This document shows, piece by piece, positions 24,544 through 32,972 of a DNA stretch of 64,000 bases. The translations under genes and the position numbers were made by a program. The stretch spans positions 83,715-147,714 of the forward strand of contig DIJC01000015.1 of the NCBI GenBank assembly GCA_002421005.1, in the 5' to 3' direction. The notes under the pieces were generated by a model. The model was not told the DNA's origin. It was given only the letters and a program-made list of their open reading frames with translations, and made no database searches. This stretch comes from Enterobacteriaceae bacterium UBA5654. Lineage in GTDB: Bacteria; Pseudomonadota; Gammaproteobacteria; Enterobacterales; Enterobacteriaceae. How positions within the stretch are numbered: position 1 is the stretch's first letter; each line of letters begins with the position of its first letter.

Positions 24544-26493
24544 ATGAACATTTTAGGTTTTTTTCAGCGGCTGGGTAGGGCGTTACAGCTTCCCATCGCT
24601 GTTTTACCCGTCGCAGCGCTGCTGCTACGTTTCGGTCAGCCCGATCTGCTTAACGTGCCGTTTATCGCACAGGCAGGCGGCGCAATCTTCGATAATCTGG
24701 CGTTAATCTTTGCCATCGGCGTGGCGTCAAGCTGGTCGAAAGACAGCGCGGGCGCAGCGGCACTGGCGGGGGCGGTGGGCTATTTCGTACTGACCAAAGC
24801 TATGGTTACCATCAACCCGGAAATCAACATGGGCGTTCTGGCCGGTATCATCACCGGTCTGGTCGGCGGGGCAGTGTACAACCGCTGGTCCGATATCAAA
24901 CTGCCGGACTTCCTGAGCTTCTTCGGCGGCAAACGCTTTGTGCCGATTGCCACGGGCTTCTTCTGCCTGATCCTGGCGGCGATTTTTGGCTACGTCTGGC
25001 CGCCGGTACAGCACGCAATTCATTCCGGTGGTGAATGGATTGTCTCTGCAGGCGCACTGGGTTCCGGTATCTTCGGCTTTATTAACCGTCTGCTGATCCC
25101 AACCGGCCTGCATCAGGTGCTGAATACTATCGCCTGGTTCCAGATTGGTGAATTTACCAACACGGCGGGCGTGGTGTTCCACGGTGACATCAACCGCTTC
25201 TATGCCGGTGACGGCACGGCCGGGATGTTTATGTCCGGCTTCTTCCCGATCATGATGTTCGGCCTGCCGGGTGCGGCGCTGGCGATGTACCTTGCTGCGC
25301 CGAAAGCGCGTCGTCCGATGGTGGGCGGTATGCTGCTGTCTGTGGCTATCACCGCGTTCCTGACCGGCGTTACCGAGCCGCTGGAATTCCTGTTCATGTT
25401 CCTGGCTCCGCTGCTGTATCTCCTGCACGCGCTGTTAACCGGGATCAGCCTGTTTGTGGCGACCGCGCTGAATATTCACGCGGGCTTCTCCTTCTCTGCG
25501 GGTGCCATCGACTATGCGTTGATGTACAACCTTCCCGCCGCCAGCAGCAACGTCTGGATGCTGATGGTCATGGGGCTGGTCTTCTTCGCTATCTACTTCG
25601 TGGTGTTCAGCGCGGTGATCCGCATGTTCAACCTGAAAACGCCGGGTCGTGAAGATGAAGAAGTCAATATTGTTAAAGAAGAAGCGAACAGCAACACGGA
25701 AGAAGGCTTGACCCAACTGGCAACCAACTACATTGCGGCGGTTGGCGGTACGGATAACCTGAAAGCCATCGATGCCTGCATTACCCGTCTGCGTCTGAAC
25801 GTGGTCGATTCTGCCCGCGTCAGCGATGCGATGTGTAAACGCCTCGGTGCGTCCGGGGTGGTGAAACTGAATAAACAAACCATCCAGGTCATTGTGGGGG
25901 CGAAAGCCGAATCGATCGGTGATGCGATGAAACGCGTGGTGGCACGTGGTCCGGTCGCGGCATCCGCAGCGGACGCCGCCGCTCCGACAGCAACAGTGGC
26001 AGCGGTTAAACCGCAGGCAGTTGCCAATGCCCGCGTGATTGCTGAACTGGTTTCGCCGATCACCGGTGAGATTGTGGCGCTGGAGCAGGTGCCGGATGAA
26101 GCTTTTGCCAGCAAAGCCGTCGGCGACGGCGTGGCGGTAAAACCCACGGATAAAATCGTGGTTGCACCTGCTGCGGGCACCATCGTGAAGATCTTCAATA
26201 CCAACCACGCTTTCTGCCTGGAAACAGAAAATGGCGCGGAAATCGTGGTTCATATGGGCCTCGACACCGTGGCGCTGAATGGTCAGGGCTTCAAGCGGCT
26301 GGTGGAAGAGGGCGCAACCGTGACCGCAGGCCAGCCGGTACTGGAACTGGATCTCGAGTTCCTCAACGCGAACGCGCGTTCGATGATTAGCCCGGTCGTA
26401 TGCAGCAACAGCGACGATTATGCTGAACTGGTGCTGAAAGCGCAGGGTCAGGTTGTCGCCGGGCAAACGCCACTGTTTGAAATCAGAGGCTAA
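24544..26493 (+). CDS. nagE: NagE, N-acetylglucosamine PTS permease EIICBA
   Basis: A 649-residue PTS transporter importing GlcNAc as GlcNAc-6-P. The membrane EIIC domain covers about 1-365, followed by EIIB with its phosphorylated cysteine C412 (IDACITRLRLNV), an A/P/V-rich linker around 470-495, and EIIA with the phosphorylated histidine H570 in EIVVHMGLDTVAL. The order C-B-A is that of E. coli NagE. It has its own divergent promoter shared with nagB and ends in a strong terminator. Its product is the inducer that releases NagC. Confidence 0.98.
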   Translation: MNILGFFQRLGRALQLPIAVLPVAALLLRFGQPDLLNVPFIAQAGGAIFDNLALIFAIGVASSWSKDSAGAAALAGAVGYFVLTKAMVTINPEINMGVLAGIITGLVGGAVYNRWSDIKLPDFLSFFGGKRFVPIATGFFCLILAAIFGYVWPPVQHAIHSGGEWIVSAGALGSGIFGFINRLLIPTGLHQVLNTIAWFQIGEFTNTAGVVFHGDINRFYAGDGTAGMFMSGFFPIMMFGLPGAALAMYLAAPKARRPMVGGMLLSVAITAFLTGVTEPLEFLFMFLAPLLYLLHALLTGISLFVATALNIHAGFSFSAGAIDYALMYNLPAASSNVWMLMVMGLVFFAIYFVVFSAVIRMFNLKTPGREDEEVNIVKEEANSNTEEGLTQLATNYIAAVGGTDNLKAIDACITRLRLNVVDSARVSDAMCKRLGASGVVKLNKQTIQVIVGAKAESIGDAMKRVVARGPVAASAADAAAPTATVAAVKPQAVANARVIAELVSPITGEIVALEQVPDEAFASKAVGDGVAVKPTDKIVVAPAAGTIVKIFNTNHAFCLETENGAEIVVHMGLDTVALNGQGFKRLVEEGATVTAGQPVLELDLEFLNANARSMISPVVCSNSDDYAELVLKAQGQVVAGQTPLFEIRG

Positions 26494-26510
26494 CCGCTAA
26501 CAGTAGCGTA

Positions 26511-26542
26511 AAGCGGCGGGGGAAACCTCCGCCGCTTTTTTT
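26511..26542 (+). terminator. Terminator of nagE
   Basis: AAGCGGCGG...CCGCCGCTT with a short loop followed by seven or more Ts, 17 bases after the stop. Confidence 0.92.
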
Positions 26543-26653
26543 ACCGCCATCCTCGCCATAATTCTTCTCCGTCACCCATTTAATAGTTGTCAGCCCGTCC
26601 TGCTTATAAGATCATACGCCGTTATACGTTGTTTATGCTTTGAGGAACCCGCG

Positions 26654-28318
26654 ATGAGTGAGGCTGAAGCCCGCCCGACTAACTTTATTCGTCAGATTAT
26701 TGACGAAGATCTGACCAGTGGTAAGCACACTACCGTTCATACCCGTTTTCCGCCGGAGCCGAATGGCTACCTGCACATTGGACATGCAAAATCCATCTGC
26801 CTGAACTTTGGCATCGCTCAGGATTATCAGGGCCAGTGCAATCTGCGCTTTGATGACACCAACCCGGCAAAAGAAGACATCGAATACGTTGAGTCGATCA
26901 AGAATGACGTGCAGTGGCTAGGTTTCCACTGGTCGGGCGACATTCGCTACTCCTCAAACTATTTTGATCAGCTGCATCAGTATGCGATTGAACTGATCAA
27001 CAAAGGTCTGGCGTATGTTGACGAGCTGTCTGCCGATGAAATCCGTGAATATCGCGGCACGCTGAAAGAGCCAGGCAAAAACAGCCCGTACCGCGACCGC
27101 AGCGTGGAAGAAAACCTCGCGCTGTTCGAAAAAATGCGTACCGGCGGTTTTGAAGAAGGTAAAGCCTGCCTGCGCGCTAAAATCGACATGGCCTCGCCGT
27201 TTATCGTCATGCGCGATCCGGTTATCTACCGCATTAAGTTTGCCGATCACCATCAGACCGGCAGCAAGTGGTGCATCTACCCGATGTACGACTTCACCCA
27301 CTGCATCAGCGATGCGCTGGAAGGCATTACTCATTCGCTGTGTACGCTGGAGTTCCAGGACAACCGTCGCCTGTACGACTGGGTGCTGGACAACATCACC
27401 ATCCCGGTTCATCCGCGCCAGTACGAATTCTCGCGCCTGAATCTGGAATACACCGTGATGTCCAAGCGCAAGCTGAACCTGCTGGTCACTGACAAGCACG
27501 TTGAAGGCTGGGACGACCCGCGTATGCCGACTATCTCCGGCCTGCGTCGCCGGGGTTACACCGCCGCGTCAATTCGCGAATTCTGCAAGCGCATCGGCGT
27601 GACCAAGCAGGACAACACCATTGAAATGGCCTCGCTGGAATCCTGCATCCGCGAAGATCTGAATGAAAACGCCCCGCGCGCAATGGCGGTGATCGATCCG
27701 GTAAAACTGGTGATCGAAAACTACCAGGGCGAAAGCGAAATGGTCACCATGCCAAACCATCCGAATAAACCGGAAATGGGCAGCCGTGAAGTCCCGTTTA
27801 GCGCCGAAATCTGGATCGATCGCGCGGATTTCCGCGAAGAAGCCAACAAACAGTACAAGCGTCTGGTGCTGGGCAAAGAGGTGCGTCTGCGTAATGCTTA
27901 TGTCATCAAAGCAGAGCGGGTGGAAAAAGATGCCGAAGGCAATATCACCACCATCTTCTGTTCTTATGATGCTGACACCCTGAGCAAAGATCCGGCTGAC
28001 GGACGTAAAGTGAAAGGCGTGATTCACTGGGTCAGCGCCGCGCACGCGCTGCCGGTAGAAATTCGCCTCTACGACCGCCTGTTCAGCATTCCTAACCCTG
28101 GAGCCGCGGACGATTTCCTCGCCACCCTCAACCCGGAATCGCTGGTGATCAAACAGGGCTTTGCCGAGCCGGGTCTGAAAAATGCGCAGGCGGGTAAGGC
28201 GTATCAGTTCGAGCGCGAAGGCTATTTCTGCCTCGACAGCCGCTATGCCACGGCAGAGAAGCTGGTGTTTAACCGCACCGTAGGTCTGCGTGATACCTGG
28301 GCGAAAATCGGCGAATAA
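26654..28318 (+). CDS. glnS: GlnS, glutaminyl-tRNA synthetase
   Basis: A 554-residue class I synthetase, same length as E. coli GlnS. The HIGH motif is at 41-44 (PPEPNGYLHIGH) and the KMSKS-like motif MSKRK at 269-273. It charges the four Gln tRNAs encoded at 16956-17696. The two C-terminal beta-barrels that read the anticodon follow. It lies alone between nagE and chiP with terminators on both sides. Confidence 0.98.
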   Translation: MSEAEARPTNFIRQIIDEDLTSGKHTTVHTRFPPEPNGYLHIGHAKSICLNFGIAQDYQGQCNLRFDDTNPAKEDIEYVESIKNDVQWLGFHWSGDIRYSSNYFDQLHQYAIELINKGLAYVDELSADEIREYRGTLKEPGKNSPYRDRSVEENLALFEKMRTGGFEEGKACLRAKIDMASPFIVMRDPVIYRIKFADHHQTGSKWCIYPMYDFTHCISDALEGITHSLCTLEFQDNRRLYDWVLDNITIPVHPRQYEFSRLNLEYTVMSKRKLNLLVTDKHVEGWDDPRMPTISGLRRRGYTAASIREFCKRIGVTKQDNTIEMASLESCIREDLNENAPRAMAVIDPVKLVIENYQGESEMVTMPNHPNKPEMGSREVPFSAEIWIDRADFREEANKQYKRLVLGKEVRLRNAYVIKAERVEKDAEGNITTIFCSYDADTLSKDPADGRKVKGVIHWVSAAHALPVEIRLYDRLFSIPNPGAADDFLATLNPESLVIKQGFAEPGLKNAQAGKAYQFEREGYFCLDSRYATAEKLVFNRTVGLRDTWAKIGE

Positions 28319-28336
28319 ATTGCCGCTCTTGCTTTT

Positions 28337-28361
28337 AAAACGCCGCAGTTGCGGCGTTTTT
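28337..28361 (+). terminator. Terminator of glnS
   Basis: AAAACGCCGC-AGTT-GCGGCGTTTTT, a 10-bp stem with T run, 18 bases after the stop. Confidence 0.92.
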
Positions 28362-28393
28362 ACTTTCCTGCCTGCATAAAAAATCATAGTTAT

Positions 28394-28408
28394 ATTCGCG
28401 GCGCGAAT
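28394..28408 (+). promoter_or_regulatory. NagC-type palindrome upstream of chiP (distal)
   Basis: ATTCGCG-G-CGCGAAT is a perfect 7+1+7 palindrome flanked by AT-rich ends. NagC is known to repress chiP. The gap 28319-28718 holds no gene and contains this site, a second copy and the chiP leader. Confidence 0.7.
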
Positions 28409-28596
28409 TAATTCTCATTGACTTCCCCGATCATATTAATAACCGATAATATATTCCTCAAACTAATGTATTGGCTAATCATGTGTATACCTCGTCAGCA
28501 CGGTATCCTTCGGCGCTGATATAAATGTTACAAGATGCGTTTAATTATGTGCGCTTCGTCATAATCCTGCATTTTACCCTTCTAAAAGTGTTGATA

Positions 28597-28611
28597 ATTC
28601 GCGTCGCGAAA
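28597..28611 (+). promoter_or_regulatory. NagC-type palindrome upstream of chiP (proximal)
   Basis: ATTCGCG-T-CGCGAAA repeats the distal site with one arm mismatch. The two centres are 203 bp apart, close to an integral number of helical turns, which suits NagC looping. Confidence 0.65.
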
Positions 28612-28675
28612 AATACTCTTTATGCCATCAGTCCGCCCACTTTTAGCGTGCTGCCTTGTAATTTTATTTTTTTAT

Positions 28676-28697
28676 CGCCGCGTTAGTCGGCGTTTTT
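28676..28697 (+). terminator. Terminator-like hairpin in the chiP leader
   Basis: CGCCG-CGTTAGT-CGGCG followed by five Ts, ending 21 bases before the chiP start and immediately before the ChiX site. The stem is short (5 bp), so it may be an attenuator or simply a leader hairpin. Confidence 0.45.
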
Positions 28698-28700
28698 AAA

Positions 28701-28711
28701 GTCAAAGAGGA
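28701..28711 (+). promoter_or_regulatory. ChiX sRNA pairing site at the chiP ribosome binding site
   Basis: GTCAAAGAGGA overlaps the Shine-Dalgarno and is the exact complement of the UCCUCUUUGAC seed I recall in ChiX (MicM). ChiX is known to block chiP translation and to promote its early transcription termination. Confidence 0.75.
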
Positions 28712-28718
28712 TGAACTT

Positions 28719-30125
28719 ATGCGTACGTTCAGTGGCAAACGTAGTACGCTGGCGCTGGCTATTGCCGGTGTCACCGCAATGTCTGGTTTTATGGCCGCAT
28801 CGCAGGCCAGAGCTGAAGGGTTTATTGACGATTCCACCTTAACCGGCGGGATCTACTACTGGCAACGTGAGCGTGACCGTAAAGACGTCACCGACGAAGA
28901 CAAATATAAAACCAACCTTTCGCACTCCACCTGGAATGCCAATCTTGATTTCCAGTCCGGTTATATCGCCGATATGTTCGGCGTTGATGTTGCCGCTTTT
29001 ACCGCCATTGAAATGGCCGAAAACGGCGACAGCGCTCACCCGAACGAAATAGCGTTTTCTAAAAGTAATAAAGCCTATGACGAAAATTGGTCTGGCGATA
29101 AAAGCGGGATAAGCCTGTATAAAGCGGCGGCAAAATTCAAATACGGTCCGGCCTGGGCGCGGGCGGGTTATATTCAGCCAACCGGTCAGACGCTGCTGGC
29201 TCCACACTGGAGCTTTATGCCCGGCACCTATCAGGGGGCAGAAGCGGGGGCAAACTTTGACTACGGCGAAACCGGCGCGCTGAGCTTCTCGTATATGTGG
29301 ACCAACGAGTACAAATCGCCGTGGCATCTGGAGATGGACAAATTCTACCAGAACGACCAGAAGACCAACGTCGATTACCTGCACTCCCTGGGCGCAAAAT
29401 ACGATTTCAAAAATAATTTTGTGCTGGAAGCGGCCTTTGGTCAGGCGGAAGGGTACATCGATCAGTATTTTGCCAAAGCCAGCTATAAACTCGATCTGGG
29501 CGGCAATCCGTTTACCACCAGCTATCAGTTCTACGGCACGCGCGATAAAGCCGATGACCATACCATTAACGATCTCTATGATGGCACGGCGTGGCTTCAG
29601 GCGCTGACCTTCGGTTATAAAGTGGCGGAAGTGGTGGATTTACGTCTGGAAGGCACCTGGGTGAAAGCGGACGGTCAGCAGGGCTACTTCCTGCAACGTA
29701 TGACGCCGACTTACGCGTCTTCCAACGGTCGCCTTGATATCTGGTGGGATAACCGCTCTGACTTCAACGCCAACGATGAAAAAGCGGTGTTCTTCGGCGC
29801 GATGTACGATCTGAAAAACTGGGATCTGCCGGGCTTCGCGGTGGGCGCGTCTTATGTCTATGCCTGGGATGCTAAACCGTCCACCTGGCAGAGCAACCCG
29901 GACGCTTACTACGATAAAGACAGAAGCATCGAAGAGTCTTCGTACAGCCTGGATGCGGTCTATACCCTTCAGGACGGTCGGGCAAAAGGCACGATGTTCA
30001 AACTGCACTTTACCGAGTATGACAACCATTCTGACATTCCGAGCTATTCCGGCGGCTACGGCAACATCTTCCAGGATGAGCGCGACGTCAAATTTATGGT
30101 CATCGCCCCGTTTACCATCTTCTGA
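28719..30125 (+). CDS. chiP: ChiP, chitoporin (chitooligosaccharide outer-membrane channel)
   Basis: A 468-residue OprD-family porin, same length as E. coli ChiP (YbfM). The signal peptide ends ASQARA at residue 32 before EGFIDD. The rest alternates aromatic and polar residues as expected for a beta-barrel and ends in phenylalanine (APFTIF), the outer-membrane sorting signature. It admits chitosugars for the nag pathway. E. coli and Salmonella have the lipoprotein gene chiQ next; here the stop is only 48 bases from the fur stop, so chiQ is absent. Confidence 0.97.
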   Translation: MRTFSGKRSTLALAIAGVTAMSGFMAASQARAEGFIDDSTLTGGIYYWQRERDRKDVTDEDKYKTNLSHSTWNANLDFQSGYIADMFGVDVAAFTAIEMAENGDSAHPNEIAFSKSNKAYDENWSGDKSGISLYKAAAKFKYGPAWARAGYIQPTGQTLLAPHWSFMPGTYQGAEAGANFDYGETGALSFSYMWTNEYKSPWHLEMDKFYQNDQKTNVDYLHSLGAKYDFKNNFVLEAAFGQAEGYIDQYFAKASYKLDLGGNPFTTSYQFYGTRDKADDHTINDLYDGTAWLQALTFGYKVAEVVDLRLEGTWVKADGQQGYFLQRMTPTYASSNGRLDIWWDNRSDFNANDEKAVFFGAMYDLKNWDLPGFAVGASYVYAWDAKPSTWQSNPDAYYDKDRSIEESSYSLDAVYTLQDGRAKGTMFKLHFTEYDNHSDIPSYSGGYGNIFQDERDVKFMVIAPFTIF

Positions 30126-30143
30126 CCGTCAGATTTGATGATA

Positions 30144-30171
30144 AAAAAACCAGCCGGATGGCTGGTTTTTT
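30144..30171. terminator. Bidirectional terminator between chiP and fur
   Basis: AAAAAACCAGCC-GGAT-GGCTGGTTTTTT, symmetrical with T runs on both strands, so it serves chiP and fur, which converge here. Confidence 0.92.
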
Positions 30172-30173
30172 GT

Positions 30174-30626
30174 TTATTTGCTTACGCCGTCGTGAGCGTT
30201 GTCATCTTCCCGACAGTCGCCTTCCGCACAGTGCCCGTACAGGTAAAGGCTGTGGTTGGTAAGACGGATGCCGTGTTTCGAAGCAATCTCACGCTGGCGG
30301 GATTCAATAGAATCATCGCTGAATTCGATAACCTTGCCGCAGTCGAGGCAGATCAGGTGATCGTGGTGATGCTGCTGGGTCAGTTCAAAAACGGATTTGC
30401 CGCCTTCGAAATTATGGCGAGTCACAATGCCGGCATCGTCAAACTGGTTCAGTACCCGGTAGACGGTGGCCAGGCCAATCTCTTCGCCCATGTCAATGAG
30501 GCGTTTGTATAAATCTTCCGCACTGACGTGATGGTTGTCAGGCTCCTGAAGCACTTCCAGAATTTTTAACCGGGGAAGCGTGACTTTCAGGCCTGCCTTC
30601 TTTAATGCGGTATTGTTGTCAGTCAT
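30174..30626 (-). CDS. fur: Fur, ferric uptake regulator
   Basis: A 150-residue metal-dependent repressor. The winged-helix domain covers about 1-82 (GLATVYRVLNQFDDAGIV). The metal-binding region has QQHHHDH (H86-H88, H90) and the structural Zn cysteines C93 and C96, with a second pair C133 and C138. With Fe2+ it represses iron-uptake genes. Its start codon overlaps the stop of the 28-codon uof, so translation depends on the upstream reading frame, the step that RyhB is known to control. Confidence 0.98.
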   Translation of the reverse strand: MTDNNTALKKAGLKVTLPRLKILEVLQEPDNHHVSAEDLYKRLIDMGEEIGLATVYRVLNQFDDAGIVTRHNFEGGKSVFELTQQHHHDHLICLDCGKVIEFSDDSIESRQREIASKHGIRLTNHSLYLYGHCAEGDCREDDNAHDGVSK

Positions 30627-30709
30627 GCGGAATCTGTCCTGTTGCTATAAGATTCACTTCCTGGCAAGGAAGTATTTACAGAGAGTGCAACTGTCGTAAC
30701 GCCTCTCAT
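30623..30709 (-). CDS. uof: Uof, upstream leader peptide of fur
   Basis: A 28-codon frame starting MRGVTTVALS and ending with a TGA that overlaps the fur start (ATGA). E. coli has a 28-codon uof in the same place; its translation is coupled to fur and the sRNA RyhB represses fur by pairing in uof. The peptide itself has no known function. A TATAAT overlaps its ATG by two bases, so transcripts started from that promoter would lack the uof start. Confidence 0.8.
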   Translation of the reverse strand: MRGVTTVALSVNTSLPGSESYSNRTDSA

Positions 30710-30736
30710 TATAGAACTGCGATGCCTGATTGAAAA
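30708..30736 (-). promoter_or_regulatory. Candidate fur promoter overlapping the uof start
   Basis: On the minus strand TTTTCA and a consensus TATAAT are 17 bp apart. The -10 ends inside the uof ATG, so only longer transcripts, for example from fldA or an upstream start, can carry intact uof. Confidence 0.6.
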
Positions 30737-30885
30737 CTGCAAGTATCAGACAAAGTTAGCGTTTAAAACGAGGCACGGCCTGCAAAGTGGCGCACTGACC
30801 TCGTTAAATCAGTGGCTATTGTACAGGTATGTACTGAAAAGTTAAAAAAATGTAGCAATTATTTTGATTGCTTAAAACTATTAAC

Positions 30886-30909
30886 AAGGCGCAGCCGCCG
30901 CTGCGCCTT
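30886..30909 (-). terminator. Hairpin after fldA
   Basis: AAGGCGCAGC-CGCC-GCTGCGCCTT, a 10-bp stem 7 bases after the fldA stop. The following sequence on the minus strand (GTTAATAGTTTT) is only partly T-rich, so some read-through into uof-fur is plausible. Confidence 0.7.
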
Positions 30910-30915
30910 TAATCA

Positions 30916-31446
30916 TCAGGCGTTGATGATGTCTTTCAGGTGCAATTCTTCAGAAATCTGTTTTACCCACTGCTCTACGCGTTCAGCAGTCAGTTCTGGC
31001 TGGCGGTCTTCGTCAATCGCCAGGCCCACAAAGTGGTCGTCATCGACAAGACCTTTCGATGCTTCAAAATGGTAGCCAGCGGTCGGCCAGTGACCGACGA
31101 TGGTCGCGCCGCGCGGTTCGATGATATCGCGGATGGTGCCTAACGCGTCGCAGAAGTATTCCGCGTAGTCTTCCTGATCGCCGCAGCCAAACAGCGCTAC
31201 CAGCTTACCGTTGAAGTCTACCTCTTCCAGCGTCGGGAAGAAGTCGTCCCAGTCACACTGTGCTTCACCATAGTACCAGGTCGGGATGCCCAGCAGCAGA
31301 ATGTCGTAACCGGCAAGGTCTTCTTTGCTGCTTTTGGCAATGTCATGCACATCGGCAACGTCCTTACCCAACTGCTTTTGAATCATCTTCGCGATATTTT
31401 CAGTGTTGCCTGTATCGCTGCCGAAAAAGATGCCTGTGATTGCCAT
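30916..31446 (-). CDS. fldA: FldA, flavodoxin 1
   Basis: A 176-residue FMN electron carrier, same length as E. coli FldA. The phosphate-binding loop SDTGNTE is at 10-16, and the flavin-stacking loops IPTWYYGEAQCDWDDF and FGCGDQEDYAEYF are intact. It serves IspG/IspH, BioB, MetH and other reductive enzymes and is essential in E. coli. The ATG giving MAITGIFFG is chosen; the 33-codon extension upstream is unlike the family. Upstream of uof-fur with the same orientation. Confidence 0.98.
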   Translation of the reverse strand: MAITGIFFGSDTGNTENIAKMIQKQLGKDVADVHDIAKSSKEDLAGYDILLLGIPTWYYGEAQCDWDDFFPTLEEVDFNGKLVALFGCGDQEDYAEYFCDALGTIRDIIEPRGATIVGHWPTAGYHFEASKGLVDDDHFVGLAIDEDRQPELTAERVEQWVKQISEELHLKDIINA

Positions 31447-31596
31447 GAGTGAAATAACCTCTTGATACTTATTGATATGGTGGTGGCGGATTGCACACGG
31501 ATAAAGGCAATCATAGCAGAACAGAGAAGTACCCGGAAATAGCAATCGCGTCCGACTGCACTCTCTGCTACATGAAAGGGGATTCTGGACGGCTTT

Positions 31597-31890
31597 TCAG
31601 ACAATATCCTGCCCGCGCAGATGCGCAAGCTGAAGGAGCAACATTTCTTCGATCAGTTCACTGCGGCTGATTTCACGGGCTTCCGCCAGCTCGTTCAGCG
31701 CATCCACGGCATCGGCGTTAAGTTTTAACTCAACCCGCTTCAGGCCGCGCACTTTGTCACGCTTAAGCTGATTACGCTTATTGATGCGCAACTGTTCGTC
31801 ACGCGAGAGGGGACTGGTTTTGGGTCTTCCCGGGCGACGCTCATTCGCGAACAGATCTATTGTCGTACGGTCCGTTTGTTCTTTTGCCAT
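31597..31890 (-). CDS. ybfE: YbfE, small ribbon-helix-helix-like protein
   Basis: A 97-residue basic protein matching E. coli YbfE. A charged N-terminus with RRPGRPKT, an AT-hook-like GRPK, precedes a lysine/arginine-rich segment. The C-terminus (VELKLNADAVDALNELAEAREISRSELIEEMLLLQL) has the strand-helix-helix pattern of RHH DNA-binding proteins. In E. coli the gene is reported as LexA-controlled, but I see no perfect CTGT-N8-ACAG upstream here. Function unknown. A small hairpin (31922-31937) lies in its leader. Confidence 0.92.
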   Translation of the reverse strand: MAKEQTDRTTIDLFANERRPGRPKTSPLSRDEQLRINKRNQLKRDKVRGLKRVELKLNADAVDALNELAEAREISRSELIEEMLLLQLAHLRGQDIV

Positions 31891-31976
31891 GATTCAGAGT
31901 GACTTCGGGGGAAACGAGCAGCCGGGCCTTTGCCCGGTTGAGTAGCGCGCCATCATACATCAGTGCAGCAGGCACG

Positions 31977-32012
31977 CCAACGTCCGCAAGCAATCTGGCG
32001 TACGGACGTTGG
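31977..32012. repeat. Inverted repeat between ybfF and ybfE
   Basis: CCAACGTCCG (31977-31986) and CGGACGTTGG (32003-32012) form a perfect 10-bp stem with a 16-base loop. The T run (ATTTTTAA) follows it on the plus strand, opposite to the flanking genes, which both read on the minus strand. Confidence 0.7.
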
Positions 32013-32020
32013 ATTTTTAA

Positions 32021-32791
32021 TCACTGCTGCTCGTTCAGATAGCGGCGGATGGCCCGCAGCACCGCGTCCGGTTTTTCAGCGTGCACCCAATGACCGGCTC
32101 CGGCAATGACGTGCGCTTTGGCCTGCGGGAATTGCGCCAGCAGCGCATCGCGGTATTCAGCGGTGACGTATGGCGAATTACCGCCGGGAACGAACAGCGC
32201 CGGGCGATCCCACGCCGGAACCGTTTCCCAGCCGACGATATGTGGATATTGCTCCCACAGTACCGGCACGTTAAAGCGCCATTCGCCGTCAACGAACGAT
32301 TTCAGTAAAAACTGGATCACGCCTTCTTCAGCAATAATGTCGCGCATGACCGTCGCGGCCTGCTGGCGCGTGGTGCTGGCGGCAGCGGTGACGGCGTTAA
32401 TGGCGGCAAAGATTTCATCATGGCGGCGGACCGCATAATTGACCGGGGCGATATCCAGCGCCACCAGGCCGTCAATGCGATCTTTTGCCAGCGCGGTCAG
32501 CGCCATTACCGCTTTGCCGCCCATTGAGTGACCAATAAAGGTGGCTTTATCAATAGATAAGTCGTCGAGCGTATCAAGCAGATCTTGCGCCATCGCCGGA
32601 TAGTTCATTTCAGGCGAACGCGGGGAAAGGCCGTGGTTGCGCATATCGACCTGAACGACGTCATAGTCGCTTACCAGATCGCGGGCGAGAATGCCGAGAT
32701 TATCCAGGCTACCAAACAGGCCGTGAACCAGAACCACCGGTGAAGAGGTAGTCGAATTTTGTGCAGATAGCGTGCGAGTGTTTAATTTCAT
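32021..32791 (-). CDS. ybfF: YbfF, alpha/beta-hydrolase esterase
   Basis: A 256-residue alpha/beta hydrolase. The nucleophile elbow GHSMGG gives S89; D113 (ALDIAP) and H234 (GAGHWVH) complete the triad known for E. coli YbfF. An oxyanion-type HGLFGS lies at 23-28. In vitro it hydrolyses acyl-CoA and short esters; its physiological substrate is not settled. Divergent from seqA across 181 bases. Confidence 0.95.
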   Translation of the reverse strand: MKLNTRTLSAQNSTTSSPVVLVHGLFGSLDNLGILARDLVSDYDVVQVDMRNHGLSPRSPEMNYPAMAQDLLDTLDDLSIDKATFIGHSMGGKAVMALTALAKDRIDGLVALDIAPVNYAVRRHDEIFAAINAVTAAASTTRQQAATVMRDIIAEEGVIQFLLKSFVDGEWRFNVPVLWEQYPHIVGWETVPAWDRPALFVPGGNSPYVTAEYRDALLAQFPQAKAHVIAGAGHWVHAEKPDAVLRAIRRYLNEQQ

Positions 32792-32972
32792 GGTAAAGAT
32801 CTTTTTTTCGCTCTGGCAGGTTAGGGTATCATGGTGAACATTCTGCCGCCCGGCTGCAAGCGTTCAGAAGTTTCCTGACTTTTGCGGTCATCCTGGCCTG
32901 ACGCTATCCGCAGTTGAGATTTGACCTTATAATCTCAATAACTTGTACTCTTAATTATCGTACTGGATAAAG

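Noticed and set aside
25435..26466. A 343-codon minus-strand open frame
   Set aside because: Antisense to nagE, with no family resemblance.
31891..32020. LexA box upstream of ybfE
   Set aside because: ybfE is reported as an SOS gene in E. coli, but no CTGT-N8-ACAG match is present in this gap; the nearest CTG-containing stretch lacks the second half.
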